In this document: positions 39,140 through 49,203 of the stretch, one piece after another | Position numbering within the stretch: the first letter of the stretch is position 1 | Layout: the number at the start of each line of letters is the position of its first letter | Assembly (NCBI GenBank): GCA_013298715.1 | Contig: JAAFIQ010000002.1 | Coordinates: 1 to 64,000, forward strand | DNA length: 64,000 bases | Direction of reading: 5' to 3' | Source of the DNA: Bacteroidota bacterium | GTDB taxonomy: Bacteria > Bacteroidota > Bacteroidia > B-17B0 > Aurantibacillaceae | Program-made: the position numbers and the translations under genes | Notes under the pieces: model-generated | Told to the model about the DNA's origin: nothing | What the model saw: the letters and a program-made list of their open reading frames with translations, nothing else | Database searches by the model: none

Positions 39140-40246
39140 ATGTCAGACATAAAATTGAAATCATTCACAATTAAAGGATACAAGACAATAAAATCAATTG
39201 AAAACTTCGAGCCTCGACCAATCAATATTCTAATTGGCCCAAATGGAGCCGGGAAAAGTAATTTTATATCCTTTTTCAAATTTCTTAGTTGGATGCTTAA
39301 TTCTGACGGAAAATTACAAGAACACGTTGCGTATTTGGGTGGCGCAAATGACATTCTACATGACGGGGCGGATACAACTAAAAGCATAGATGCCGAAATT
39401 TCTTTAGAGACTATTGCTGGCGTGAACGAGTATAGGTTTAGTTTAATGTTTGCAAAACCTGACAAACTTGTTTTCAAAGAAGAAAAATATAGGTTCTCAT
39501 CAAAGAAGTTTGATGGAAGTTATCCAAGATGGAGTAGTTGTGGTGTTGGGCATGAAGAAGCAAAATTGCCTCTTGCAGCAAATCCAACATCCAACGTAAT
39601 GCTAAATTTACTGAGAAAGTTAATTGTGTATCAATTTCACAACACGAGTGATACAGGACCTATGAGGTTAAAATGGGCACAAGCCGATGGAAGATGGTTA
39701 AAACAAAACGGAGAAAATTTAGGTAGCTTCCTCTTTCGTTTACATAATGAGGAAAAGCCATACTACCTAAGAATTATCAAATACATTCGACTTGTACTTC
39801 CTTTCTTTGATGACTTTGAATTATATGAAGAATTCGGTCAAATTTTACTTCGATGGAAAGAGAAACGGACTAATAAAGTTTTCAATGCTGGTCAAGCCTC
39901 CGATGGTATGTTAAGAACAATTGCACTAATAAGCTTATTGGCGCAAAACCCCAAAGACCTGCCAACAGTTTTGTGTTTAGACGAGCCTGAACTTGGACTG
40001 CATCCAAGTGCTATAGATGCAGTTGCAGGTTTAATAAAAGCAGCTTCTTCTCATTGCCAAGTTTTTGTTGCCACTCAGTCTATAAGTCTTGTGAATAATT
40101 TCGAATTAGACGATTTAGTTGTAATTGACCGAAAAGGAAGAAGCTCAGAATATCACAGACCGGATATTGAAAACCTTCAGGCTTATTTAGAAGAGTTTTC
40201 AACTGGGCAAATTTGGGAGAAAAATGTAATTGGAGGTCGCCCATGA
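39140..40246 (+). CDS. AAA-family ATPase (OLD/RecF-like), upstream partner of a DUF4276 protein
   Basis: Walker A 'IGPNGAGKSNFISF', Walker B/D-loop 'VLCLDEPELGLHPSAIDAV', 'VFVATQSISLVNNF'. Confidence 0.9.
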   Translation: MSDIKLKSFTIKGYKTIKSIENFEPRPINILIGPNGAGKSNFISFFKFLSWMLNSDGKLQEHVAYLGGANDILHDGADTTKSIDAEISLETIAGVNEYRFSLMFAKPDKLVFKEEKYRFSSKKFDGSYPRWSSCGVGHEEAKLPLAANPTSNVMLNLLRKLIVYQFHNTSDTGPMRLKWAQADGRWLKQNGENLGSFLFRLHNEEKPYYLRIIKYIRLVLPFFDDFELYEEFGQILLRWKEKRTNKVFNAGQASDGMLRTIALISLLAQNPKDLPTVLCLDEPELGLHPSAIDAVAGLIKAASSHCQVFVATQSISLVNNFELDDLVVIDRKGRSSEYHRPDIENLQAYLEEFSTGQIWEKNVIGGRP

Positions 40247-40926
40247 AAAATTTGCAAATAATAGTTGAAGGTAGTTCCGAAGAGAACTTTGTAAATGATG
40301 TAATGGTAAAACACTTTGCCTCATTAAACATTTTCATATCAGCTAGAAAGATTAGAACCGGTTGGGATAGATTAAACAACAAACCAGCAAAAGGTGGGTT
40401 ATTAAAATACTATAAGTTCAGAAATGATGTAATAAGATGGATTGAATCAGACAAGGGCAGAACAAATACTTTTTATACCAGTTTTATAGATTTATATGCT
40501 TTTCCAAAAGATGATGAAAGTCCATATACATTGAAGATACAACAGATAAAAAACCCTTATCAAAAAATTATTGCTTTGGAAGAAGCAATTGGAAAAGATA
40601 TAAATCACCACAACTTTATTCCATACGTTCAATTGCATGAATTTGAGGCTCTAATATTAGTTGACCCGAATAGACTTTTGGGAATGTACCCAGATGGACA
40701 AATAGGAATTTCAAGACTCAAAAAGGATATCGGAAATACTAATCCTGAGGAGATAAACGAATCTGATCAAACAGCACCATCGAAACGAATCATTAAATAT
40801 TTGCCTGACTATGAGGGACAGAAAGCGCAAGTTGGACCATTGGTTGCTGAAGCTATTGGAATTTCAGAGTTAAAAAATAAATGCCCACATTTTAATGACT
40901 GGTTAAACAAATTAGAAAATTTATAA
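40243..40926 (+). CDS. DUF4276 family protein (TOPRIM-like)
   Basis: ATG at 40243 overlaps the ATPase stop (ATGA) with a GGAGG SD at 40232; 'LQIIVEGSSEENFVNDVMVKHF', 'YTSFIDLYAFPKD', 'VQLHEFEALILVDPNRLLGMYP'. Confidence 0.8.
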   Translation: MKNLQIIVEGSSEENFVNDVMVKHFASLNIFISARKIRTGWDRLNNKPAKGGLLKYYKFRNDVIRWIESDKGRTNTFYTSFIDLYAFPKDDESPYTLKIQQIKNPYQKIIALEEAIGKDINHHNFIPYVQLHEFEALILVDPNRLLGMYPDGQIGISRLKKDIGNTNPEEINESDQTAPSKRIIKYLPDYEGQKAQVGPLVAEAIGISELKNKCPHFNDWLNKLENL

Positions 40927-41062
40927 ATCATTTCGAAAATAGCTTGACTATTCAAAAAAATGAACAATCAATCATGATAGGGTAACGAAGATAATAGATG
41001 AGTTCAACATAAAGTGTTAATTCGTTTGGTCGTGTACTCCTCTAAAATTTTTACTTCGAAGT

Positions 41063-41821
41063 TTAATTGCTCGTACGTTTAAACCCAAAGTTTGCCAAAG
41101 CCGTTAGGCTAATTGTGTGGTTGTATTCTACACGTACACCATCTGCTCGAAATAAAAGGTGATTAAGGTAACCCAACTCTAATCTTCCAAAGTTTTTTAT
41201 TTTATAACCAAGCCCAAAAAAGGCACGATTTTGATCAAAAATATTTTTTTGTACATTTTTCCCGAAGTTGATAAAAATTTCATCGAAGGCAGTTAAATAA
41301 TATACGTTATCTACAATTCCTTCTTTACTCAACGGAACTGAAAAACGTTGCATCCACCGCACTCGATTTGTATAGGTTGCAATTTTATTTCTTTCAACAG
41401 TACCATCGGTATTTAAGAAAGGTAAATAACTCCAACGTTGTTCTAATCTAAATCTACTTACAGTTTCAACTTTTGCTAAAATGTTATTTATTTGCAATTG
41501 CTGGTAAGGCCTATGCTCAGAAAATTCTGTCAACACGGCAAAGGCACCGTAAGGATATGTTTGTACAAAGCAGTATCCAGTAGTAATAAAAACATTTTGA
41601 AGTAAGTAATAATTGAAGCCTACACGCGCTAAATTTTGTTGGTTGTGCAGTCCAAAGTCAGAGCGTCTTTCTTGATATTCTAGGTGCGCACCAAATTTAC
41701 TCTTCCAAAGTTTATGATCACCAATATAGGCAATCCACAAATTATTGTTTGTTGTGCGGGTGCGCTGAGCATTTAGATTTAAAGCCCCAATTAATAAAAT
41801 AAAACAGAAAATTTTTCTCAA
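41063..41821 (-). CDS. DUF2490-like outer-membrane protein
   Basis: 'NNNLWIAYIGDHKLWKSKFGAHLEYQERRSDFGLHNQQNLARVGFNYYL'. Confidence 0.75.
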   Translation of the reverse strand: MRKIFCFILLIGALNLNAQRTRTTNNNLWIAYIGDHKLWKSKFGAHLEYQERRSDFGLHNQQNLARVGFNYYLLQNVFITTGYCFVQTYPYGAFAVLTEFSEHRPYQQLQINNILAKVETVSRFRLEQRWSYLPFLNTDGTVERNKIATYTNRVRWMQRFSVPLSKEGIVDNVYYLTAFDEIFINFGKNVQKNIFDQNRAFFGLGYKIKNFGRLELGYLNHLLFRADGVRVEYNHTISLTALANFGFKRTSN

Positions 41822-41837
41822 ACGTTTCTTTTATAAA

Positions 41838-42254
41838 TTATTCCAAAAAACGAAGCCTTTCTTCTTTGCTAAGAAGGGCACAGTTTTCTACTTTTCCAAA
41901 AAGTTTCATTCTTCTTTTTGCAATAAAATCGTAAACTAAATTTCTTAAAAATGGCGGAATAATAACAAACACCATCATAAGTGGCCAAACGCCTTTCATA
42001 AAGGGAGTAAGTCTCAAAGCTGCGCATGATTTTATATAGGCGCTATGCTCTTTTATTAAAATTACACTATCTATTTTTTCAGAAACTTCAAAATACGCAC
42101 GTAAATTTTTTCCAATTTCAGATTGCAAAGAAGCAAAGTGCATTTTGTTATTTTTTTCACGCTTTAAAAAATACTGAACTGACTTGTTGCAGAAACCACA
42201 TTCACCATCAACAAGTAAAATGGGTTGTTTTAATAAAGCTTCTTGTAGAGTCAT
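41838..42254 (-). CDS. Thiol-disulfide oxidoreductase DCC family protein (DUF393)
   Basis: 'PILLVDGECGFCNKSVQYFLKREKNNKMHFASLQSE'; start moved to the internal ATG at 42254. Confidence 0.85.
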   Translation of the reverse strand: MTLQEALLKQPILLVDGECGFCNKSVQYFLKREKNNKMHFASLQSEIGKNLRAYFEVSEKIDSVILIKEHSAYIKSCAALRLTPFMKGVWPLMMVFVIIPPFLRNLVYDFIAKRRMKLFGKVENCALLSKEERLRFLE

Positions 42255-42258
42255 AAAA

Positions 42259-43719
42259 TTATCTTGCAAAGATAAAATAAGGATCAACACTCAGTTCATA
42301 TTTTTTTGATTGAATGGTGAAATTATTCAAATCAATAAAGTTAACAAAACCGTTTCTTCCGGCGCAATTACTAGTGTGGTGAGGCGCTACACCACCGCCA
42401 CTTCTATTTCTTGATAGCACATATAACAAATTTTTACTTTCATCAACCGCAATGCCATGTGGTTGGTAGCCCACAGCGATTTTGGTTGTACTATATGAAG
42501 AAGCATTAATTCGTGTAATGGTGCCACGCGCATTTACAAACGAGGTTGTATCTTCGGTACAACTTACATAGTATTCATTTTTGTTAGCATTAAAAACAAT
42601 TTCCTGTGGGTATTCACCAGTTGGTATTATTGCAGTAACAGAGTTTGTCAGGGTGTTAAATACCCTTACATCATTACTTTTTTGGCAAGTAACCAAAATT
42701 TCATCTTTATTTTTTCCTAATATAATATCGTGTATCAATAAATCGTTGCTGTTTTCACTTGGGTTTTGACCATTGACAAGGGAGTAAAGATTATCGGCAA
42801 AAAAAGCGGTATCGTATTTTCTAATACAATTGCCAGCTTGTGCGGTTATGTAAATATTTTCGTTTGTTTTATCTAGCATAACCCCATGCGGATTAAACAT
42901 GCCTCCAACAAAATGTAAGAGTTTTCTTTTTTCTAAATCTACTGCACATACTTTGCCATTGGTTTGCCAACTCACACAATAGGCACGTTTGCTATCGTTA
43001 CTAATAACAAATGTGTTCCAATCAAGTGCATCGCCAATTGATGAAGTGCCAGCGGCAACAGGAGTTAAGGGAATATCGCCAATGTAACTATCATTGCTGC
43101 AATCAAATTTTTGCATAATGTTATTATTTATAAAAATTACATACCAATATTTGCCATCAGCCGAAACCCTTATTTGGTGTGGTGTATCAGCTCCTGCTTT
43201 ATTTCCTACAGGAATATAGCGCATAGGTAATTGTGTTTCAGCATCAATAACCGTAACCACATCGCAGCCTTGGTTAACGGCATATAATTTTTTTCTTAGA
43301 GGGTTAGAAGCAAAAGGAATATCCCCATTCAAATTTGGTGCGCCGGCATCGATCCAATTTTTTATGGTTAGCACTTGTTCTTTGCTTAATGGCGATTTAT
43401 TTATTGGCATAGTGGGTTCATTTGTTAGACCTAGTTCAGGGTAAGTGTTTATAAAAAAACAAAGACTTGAGAATTTGCTATTGAATGGAATAACAGATAA
43501 ACCGCTATTGCTTCCTGAAAATAATTTTGACCACGTTTGCATGTTTAAACCTGCTGCTGCCTTGTTACTTGCATCGTTGTGGCAACCGCTTGTAGCGCAG
43601 TTTGTAGAGATAATTTCACCAATATCGTTTGGGTATTCGCCAAAATTTACTTTGCCTTTATCTTTAGCGCAAGCAGAAAAAAGTAAAACCGGAACCAGTA
43701 TTTTTAAAAAATTGTTCAA
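42259..43719 (-). CDS. Lipoprotein with N-terminal cytochrome-c-like segment and YncE-like beta-propeller
   Basis: Lipobox 'LLFSACAKD'; 'NCATSGCHND'; YVTN-like repeats such as 'GCDVVTVIDAETQLPMRYIPVGNKAGADTPHQIRVSADGKYWYV'. Confidence 0.7.
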   Translation of the reverse strand: MNNFLKILVPVLLFSACAKDKGKVNFGEYPNDIGEIISTNCATSGCHNDASNKAAAGLNMQTWSKLFSGSNSGLSVIPFNSKFSSLCFFINTYPELGLTNEPTMPINKSPLSKEQVLTIKNWIDAGAPNLNGDIPFASNPLRKKLYAVNQGCDVVTVIDAETQLPMRYIPVGNKAGADTPHQIRVSADGKYWYVIFINNNIMQKFDCSNDSYIGDIPLTPVAAGTSSIGDALDWNTFVISNDSKRAYCVSWQTNGKVCAVDLEKRKLLHFVGGMFNPHGVMLDKTNENIYITAQAGNCIRKYDTAFFADNLYSLVNGQNPSENSNDLLIHDIILGKNKDEILVTCQKSNDVRVFNTLTNSVTAIIPTGEYPQEIVFNANKNEYYVSCTEDTTSFVNARGTITRINASSYSTTKIAVGYQPHGIAVDESKNLLYVLSRNRSGGGVAPHHTSNCAGRNGFVNFIDLNNFTIQSKKYELSVDPYFIFAR

Positions 43720-45953
43720 TTTTTAATTACTTTTTTAACGCCAATTAAATTGTTGTTCTTTGAATCGCTAAAGTAAATAGAAACAAAATAAATTCCATCT
43801 TGATAATTAGCCATCGAAATTTTAGTCAATCCATTTATTATTTTTTCATTGCTAATTTGTTCTCCTAAGGCATTATGGATAATGATTTTTAATTCCACGT
43901 TGCCGTAATTTTTCACGTCAATTGTAAAATTATTTTTAACTGGATTTGGAAATAAATTAACATCCAATTTTTCTAAATTACTATTTTCTTTTACTGAAAC
44001 GTTTGGAGCCTTTGATGAATAATAAGCCAGGCCGCCACTACAATTGCCTACGAATAAATCGCGTATATTATCGTTATTAATATCCTCATAACATAAAGTA
44101 CTTTGTCCGCCTTCAAAAATTGAATTTACATTATTGTTAATTAAGGTAAAAGTTGCGTTTGCTGTGTAGCTGTTTGGTAATAAATACTCAAAAACTCGGC
44201 CTGCTACATTACCAACTAATAACTTTGTTACGGAGCCATCTTTGTAAATGAAAGGCGATGCAAATCCATCTGTTCCGAATTCAGTAATGGCTCCTTGCAC
44301 ATTAACATTGCCAAAAGTATTAGTTACCAGAGTAAAACTTGGGCTCGTCGGAGTTCCAATATTTTGATAGTAAGCAATTCTACCGTTTTTGGTTCCGATA
44401 ATTATATCCAATTTACCATCGTTGTTAACGTCAAATAGGTTGGGTGATGCAATGGCAGATAGTGTAGTAAAACTAAAGGCATTTACTGCAACTTGGCTAA
44501 AATTACATACATTACCAGCTCCTGCGGTATTTTTTAGCCAATGGATTACACCATTGCTTGTACCTACAATTAAATCAACATCGCCATCGTTATCAATATC
44601 GCCTGCGGTTGGCATAACGCAATTAAAGCTATAGGACACTAAAGCGGCGTAATCTCTGGTAATTAAGGAGAAAGCAGGTTGTGCTAAGGTGCCTACGTTT
44701 TGAAACAAGGTTAATCGCGATTGATTGAAAGTTGGATTGTAGTAGTTAAAATTACCAACTAATAAATCTTTTTTTCCATCGGCATTATAATCAAACAAAA
44801 TAGGGTAGGAGTTTTGTCCAACATCAATCATCTCATCTTGAAACTGATTTTTTTTAATAAGATTAAAACTTAATGTATTTGTGGTTGATATATTTTTGTA
44901 GTACCAAACGCTGTTAAAATTTTCACTCCCAAAAGCGTTTGGTGTAGCTAGTAAATCTTTTTTTGAATCGCCGTCTATATCTGCAAGGTAAACGCAAGGG
45001 AATGAATTCATTTTTATTTGTTGTGCTGCACTTGGGAATAATTTTGTGGAATCTGTAATTATAGCAAGCGTTGGGGTGCCTGTATTTTTAACTAGTTGCA
45101 TTACACTACATGATATGTCCCCCATGATTAAATCTTCATCGCCATCTGTTTCTAAGTCAATGCAAGTGAGGCATAATCCGGCATGTAAATTGGTTTTATT
45201 TATGGTTAATGGTTCAGCATAAAATGTTTTCATTAAAGCACATTGGCTAAAGGTAACTGTGCAATTATTTTCGGTCATTTTTCCCCAGCACCCATCAACC
45301 ATATCAAATTTGGATAATGAATCTGCACTTCCAAACAACTCTTTACTCATATTCTTATGATAATGTAATTCAAAACCACCTGATGTGAATGATAACACAT
45401 CTAAGTCACCGTCTTTGTCTACATCAGCAATTGCAGGCACACCTATACCACTTGCGTAAAGATTTGATAATTGAGGCACACCTCCTGGATTGTAGTTTGA
45501 ATAAAGTAATGATTTTTCTAATTGGAAAGAAAGTGTATTAGCAGCACTCACGTTTTTATAAACCATAATACCCGCACTGGTGCTACAAAAAATATCTTCT
45601 TTATTGTCGTTATTGTAATCTAATAGAATAGCCCAATCTTTTATGGTAGGAAAATTATTACTTAAACTAGCGTTTAAGGAGTAAGTTGCTTGCCCCGCAT
45701 TGCCAGTTTTTATAAAACACCTAAATTTACCGGTTCCAAATTGGTTGCCTTTATCAAACACCACAACATCTTTTATACCGTCAAAGTTTAAATCAATGTT
45801 TGAAACATTGCTCGAATTAATGCCGCCTGCCCAAGCGAGTGAATAAGTGTTGCCATTTTCTATTACGGTTAACGTATCTCTGCCAATTGGTAATTGAGCA
45901 AAGCAATTTGTTAAAATAAAAAGGAATAAAATGATAGAATAAAATATACGCAT
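43716..45953 (-). CDS. VCBS/FG-GAP repeat protein with T9SS type A sorting domain
   Basis: Repeated 'DIDNDGDVDLIVGTSNG', 'DVNNDGKLDIIIGTKNG'; 'DVNLFPNPVKNNFTIDVKN'. Confidence 0.85.
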   Translation of the reverse strand: MRIFYSIILFLFILTNCFAQLPIGRDTLTVIENGNTYSLAWAGGINSSNVSNIDLNFDGIKDVVVFDKGNQFGTGKFRCFIKTGNAGQATYSLNASLSNNFPTIKDWAILLDYNNDNKEDIFCSTSAGIMVYKNVSAANTLSFQLEKSLLYSNYNPGGVPQLSNLYASGIGVPAIADVDKDGDLDVLSFTSGGFELHYHKNMSKELFGSADSLSKFDMVDGCWGKMTENNCTVTFSQCALMKTFYAEPLTINKTNLHAGLCLTCIDLETDGDEDLIMGDISCSVMQLVKNTGTPTLAIITDSTKLFPSAAQQIKMNSFPCVYLADIDGDSKKDLLATPNAFGSENFNSVWYYKNISTTNTLSFNLIKKNQFQDEMIDVGQNSYPILFDYNADGKKDLLVGNFNYYNPTFNQSRLTLFQNVGTLAQPAFSLITRDYAALVSYSFNCVMPTAGDIDNDGDVDLIVGTSNGVIHWLKNTAGAGNVCNFSQVAVNAFSFTTLSAIASPNLFDVNNDGKLDIIIGTKNGRIAYYQNIGTPTSPSFTLVTNTFGNVNVQGAITEFGTDGFASPFIYKDGSVTKLLVGNVAGRVFEYLLPNSYTANATFTLINNNVNSIFEGGQSTLCYEDINNDNIRDLFVGNCSGGLAYYSSKAPNVSVKENSNLEKLDVNLFPNPVKNNFTIDVKNYGNVELKIIIHNALGEQISNEKIINGLTKISMANYQDGIYFVSIYFSDSKNNNLIGVKKVIKN

Positions 45954-46077
45954 ATAACAAAGTTATGAAAAAATCAGCTTAACTAACAACAAAAACACCT
46001 CCACTTATGTTTAAAAAGCAACCACTTAAAAAAGTGTAGTTTTCGCATTGAAAATTTTAGTAATTTAAAGGATAATT

Positions 46078-48336
46078 TTGCTTAAGAATAAGTACATACT
46101 TTTTTTAGTTTTTGTTTTTACTTTTGTGAATAAAAGTTTTGCTACACATATTGTTGGTGGCGAAATGATTTATGATAAAATTGGCGCGGATAAGTACAGA
46201 ATCATCTTAAAAGTCTATAGAGATTGTTTTAATGGAATTCCTCCTTTTGATGGATTGCCAAATCAAAGTGGAGGCACAGTACCAGCCTATTTAACAATAA
46301 GAGAAGTTAACTCTTCTAATCTTTTTGGTGTTTTTGATATAGGTGCCCCAACAATAACCAACATTCCTCCAACTATTAATAGTCCTTGCATTCAAACGCC
46401 AAATAATGTTTGTGTGGAAGAAGGAGTTTACCAGTATACAATAACTTTACCACCAATACCTGGTGGCTATTACATAATTTACCAACGCTGTTGTCGAAAT
46501 AATACCATATTAAATCTTACTTTGTCTGGTGATCAAGGCTCTACTTATTACGCAAAAATTCCTGGTAGCGATGAAAATTTCATTAATAACTCACCACGTT
46601 ACAAAAACTTCCCTCCAATTTTTATATGTAACAATGTGCCTTTTTCCTTCGATCATTCGGCGATAGACCCTGATGGGGATCAACTCGTTTACTCATTATG
46701 TAATGCTAATCAAGGATTAGATGACTGTTGTCCTACATTGCAAACAGCGCCAGGTAATTGCCCAAATCCTCCATCCTCTTGTCCATTTGAAGCACCCCAA
46801 CCGCCTTATCTTTCAGTTATTTATAATGGTAATTATACTGGCCAAGTCCCTTTATCTAGCAATCCAGCAATATCAATTAACTCAACAACAGGTTTATTAA
46901 TATGTAAACCAAATTTAGTAGGACAATTTGTTGTAAATATTTGTGTGCAAGAATTTAGAAATGGCAATCTAATTGATACCCATTACCGCGAGTTTCAATT
47001 CAACATTGTGCCATGTGTTGTAAATGTTCTTTCGGTAATTCCGCCTCAACCAAAACAATGTCAAGGCAATTCAATTTCGTTTGGAAATAGTAGTTCTAGT
47101 AATTTAGGACCTATGGCATTTCATTGGGATTTTGGAGTTGTTAATACAAATGCAGACACGTCAAATTTAGCAACACCATCCTACAATTATCAAGATACAG
47201 GAAAATATGTAGTATCTCTCATAACTAATCCAGGAACTTTGTGTGGAGACACCGCTATAGACACTGTTTATGTTTACCCACCTCTTGACGTTAAATTTAA
47301 ACCCAATTCAAGGCAATGCATAAGAGGGAATAAATTTACATTCAATTCTTTTGGGACTTACGTGCCTTCAGCCACCACATTTACTTGGATACTTAGCTCA
47401 TCTGCGAGTCCTAGCGTTGCTTTTACCCCAACGGTTAGTAATGTTACTTATTCAACTTCTGGTAGTTTTACAATTACGCTTTTCACAAAACAATATGCTT
47501 GTATAGATACCTTTATTGATACAATAAGACTCATTCCAAGACCTAAAGCCTTGATAGAAAATTTACCAACAAGTTTGTGTAACCCTGCACGTATTGCTTT
47601 AAGCAATGGTAGTACAAGTGAGTTGCCATTAAACTATTTATGGCAGTTTAGTAATGGAGGAAACAGCACAGCTTTTGAACCAGTTCATACTTTTAGTCCA
47701 CAAGGTGTTTATAGTGTTTCGCTTACTGTTACCACTACTAGTATTTGTATTGATACATCTATGTTTGCAATAACAAATATTACGGTTAACCCTTTGCCAA
47801 AAGCTGGCTTTACATATTCACCAACACTTACTACTGTTTTCGATCCTGATTTGTATGTGTTTAATAACGCAAGCCCAGATGTAGTAAAATGGAGTTACAC
47901 GTTTGATGGTTCAAAAAATGCAAATTATTTTCCTTACCGCGATGTGTTTTTTACAGCGCCAGATTATGGCGATTATCCTATTACACAAATTGTAATGAAT
48001 CAGTATAATTGCACGGATACATTGGTTCAGCTTTTTAAAGTTTTGCCAGAACACCGTTTTTGGGTGCCAAATTGTTTTACACCAAATGGTAATGATTTGA
48101 ACGAATTTTATTTACCAATTGCAATTGGCGTAGCAAATTATAAATTTGAAATTTTTGACCGATGGGGCGAAAAATTATTTACAACAACCGATCCAAAACA
48201 AGGTTGGAATGGCAAATTTAAAGGTAGTTTATGCAAACAAGATGTTTATGTTTGGCGAATTTCTTTTAAAAATGTTGTAACAGAAAAATTAGAAATTAAG
48301 TATGGGCATGTTACTTTGTTGAGGAGTGAGGAATAG
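46078..48336 (+). CDS. PKD-domain protein with gliding-motility (type B) C-terminal domain, TTG start
   Basis: 'THIVGGEMIYDKIGADKYRIILKVYRDCFNG'; C-terminal 'HRFWVPNCFTPNGNDLNEFYLPIAIGVANYKFEIFDRWGEKLFTTTDPKQGWNGKFKGSLCKQDVYVWRI'. Confidence 0.85.
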   Translation: MLKNKYILFLVFVFTFVNKSFATHIVGGEMIYDKIGADKYRIILKVYRDCFNGIPPFDGLPNQSGGTVPAYLTIREVNSSNLFGVFDIGAPTITNIPPTINSPCIQTPNNVCVEEGVYQYTITLPPIPGGYYIIYQRCCRNNTILNLTLSGDQGSTYYAKIPGSDENFINNSPRYKNFPPIFICNNVPFSFDHSAIDPDGDQLVYSLCNANQGLDDCCPTLQTAPGNCPNPPSSCPFEAPQPPYLSVIYNGNYTGQVPLSSNPAISINSTTGLLICKPNLVGQFVVNICVQEFRNGNLIDTHYREFQFNIVPCVVNVLSVIPPQPKQCQGNSISFGNSSSSNLGPMAFHWDFGVVNTNADTSNLATPSYNYQDTGKYVVSLITNPGTLCGDTAIDTVYVYPPLDVKFKPNSRQCIRGNKFTFNSFGTYVPSATTFTWILSSSASPSVAFTPTVSNVTYSTSGSFTITLFTKQYACIDTFIDTIRLIPRPKALIENLPTSLCNPARIALSNGSTSELPLNYLWQFSNGGNSTAFEPVHTFSPQGVYSVSLTVTTTSICIDTSMFAITNITVNPLPKAGFTYSPTLTTVFDPDLYVFNNASPDVVKWSYTFDGSKNANYFPYRDVFFTAPDYGDYPITQIVMNQYNCTDTLVQLFKVLPEHRFWVPNCFTPNGNDLNEFYLPIAIGVANYKFEIFDRWGEKLFTTTDPKQGWNGKFKGSLCKQDVYVWRISFKNVVTEKLEIKYGHVTLLRSEE

Positions 48337-49203
48337 CTAAAGAGCTTTCAGGCTCAAATCCAAACTTTTCACGTGGTGTGTTAATGCGCCAATGGAAATA
48401 AAATCAACACCAGCTTTGGCATAACTTGCAATTGTTTTTTCGGTAATGCCACCACTGCTTTCAATTTTAAATTTATTATTAATTAATTTTACCGCAGCTT
48501 TAGTTTGCTGTGGCGTGTAATTATCGAGCATTATTCTATCAACATTACCAATCGCTAATACTTTTTTTACATCGTCAATCCCCCGTGTTTCAACTTCAAT
48601 TGGAATTTTAATCTTTTTCTTATTTAAAAATGTGTTAGCTGCTTTTATGGCTTCGGTTATTCCACCTGCAAAATCAACGTGGTTATCTTTAATCATAATC
48701 ATATCATACAAACCATATCTATGATTTGCCCCACCACCAATAACCACTGCCCATTTTTCAAAAAAACGAAATCCAGGTGTTGTTTTGCGTGTATCTATTA
48801 CCTTAGCCTTAGTTCCTTTGCATAGGTTTTGCAAGTAATGTGTTTTGGTAGCAATGCCGCTCATGCGTTGCATAATGTTTAAAATTAAACGTTCGGCAAT
48901 TAATAATTTTTGCGTGTTGCCTGTTAAATAAAAAACAATTTCTCCAGCTTTAACAGATGCGCCATCGTTAATTAATTTTTCAACTTTAATTTTTTTATCA
49001 ATTATTTTTAATATTTCAATCGCGGCCTCTACACCGGCTATTATGCCAGCTTCTTTAACAAGCAAACGCATTTTACCAATGTGATTTTTTGGAATTGTAG
49101 CTTCCGACGTAAAATCACCGGAGCCAACATCTTCTTTTAAAGCGTTAGCAACAAACCGTTTTAAATTAAAATTATTTTTGTGAAGCTCAATGTAACTAAT
49201 CAT
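48337..49203 (-). CDS. nadC: Nicotinate-nucleotide (quinolinate) phosphoribosyltransferase
   Basis: 'EDVGSGDFTSEATIP', 'AERLILNIMQRMSGIAT', 'VIDTRKTTPGFRFFEKWAVVIGGGANHRYGLYDMIMIKDNH'. Confidence 0.95.
   Translation of the reverse strand: MISYIELHKNNFNLKRFVANALKEDVGSGDFTSEATIPKNHIGKMRLLVKEAGIIAGVEAAIEILKIIDKKIKVEKLINDGASVKAGEIVFYLTGNTQKLLIAERLILNIMQRMSGIATKTHYLQNLCKGTKAKVIDTRKTTPGFRFFEKWAVVIGGGANHRYGLYDMIMIKDNHVDFAGGITEAIKAANTFLNKKKIKIPIEVETRGIDDVKKVLAIGNVDRIMLDNYTPQQTKAAVKLINNKFKIESSGGITEKTIASYAKAGVDFISIGALTHHVKSLDLSLKAL

Noticed and set aside
39121-39477. Minus-strand ORF 39121..39477 overlapping the AAA ATPase start, considered as an antitoxin-like gene
   Set aside because: Antisense to the Walker A region with no recognisable family or RBS; most likely a shadow ORF.
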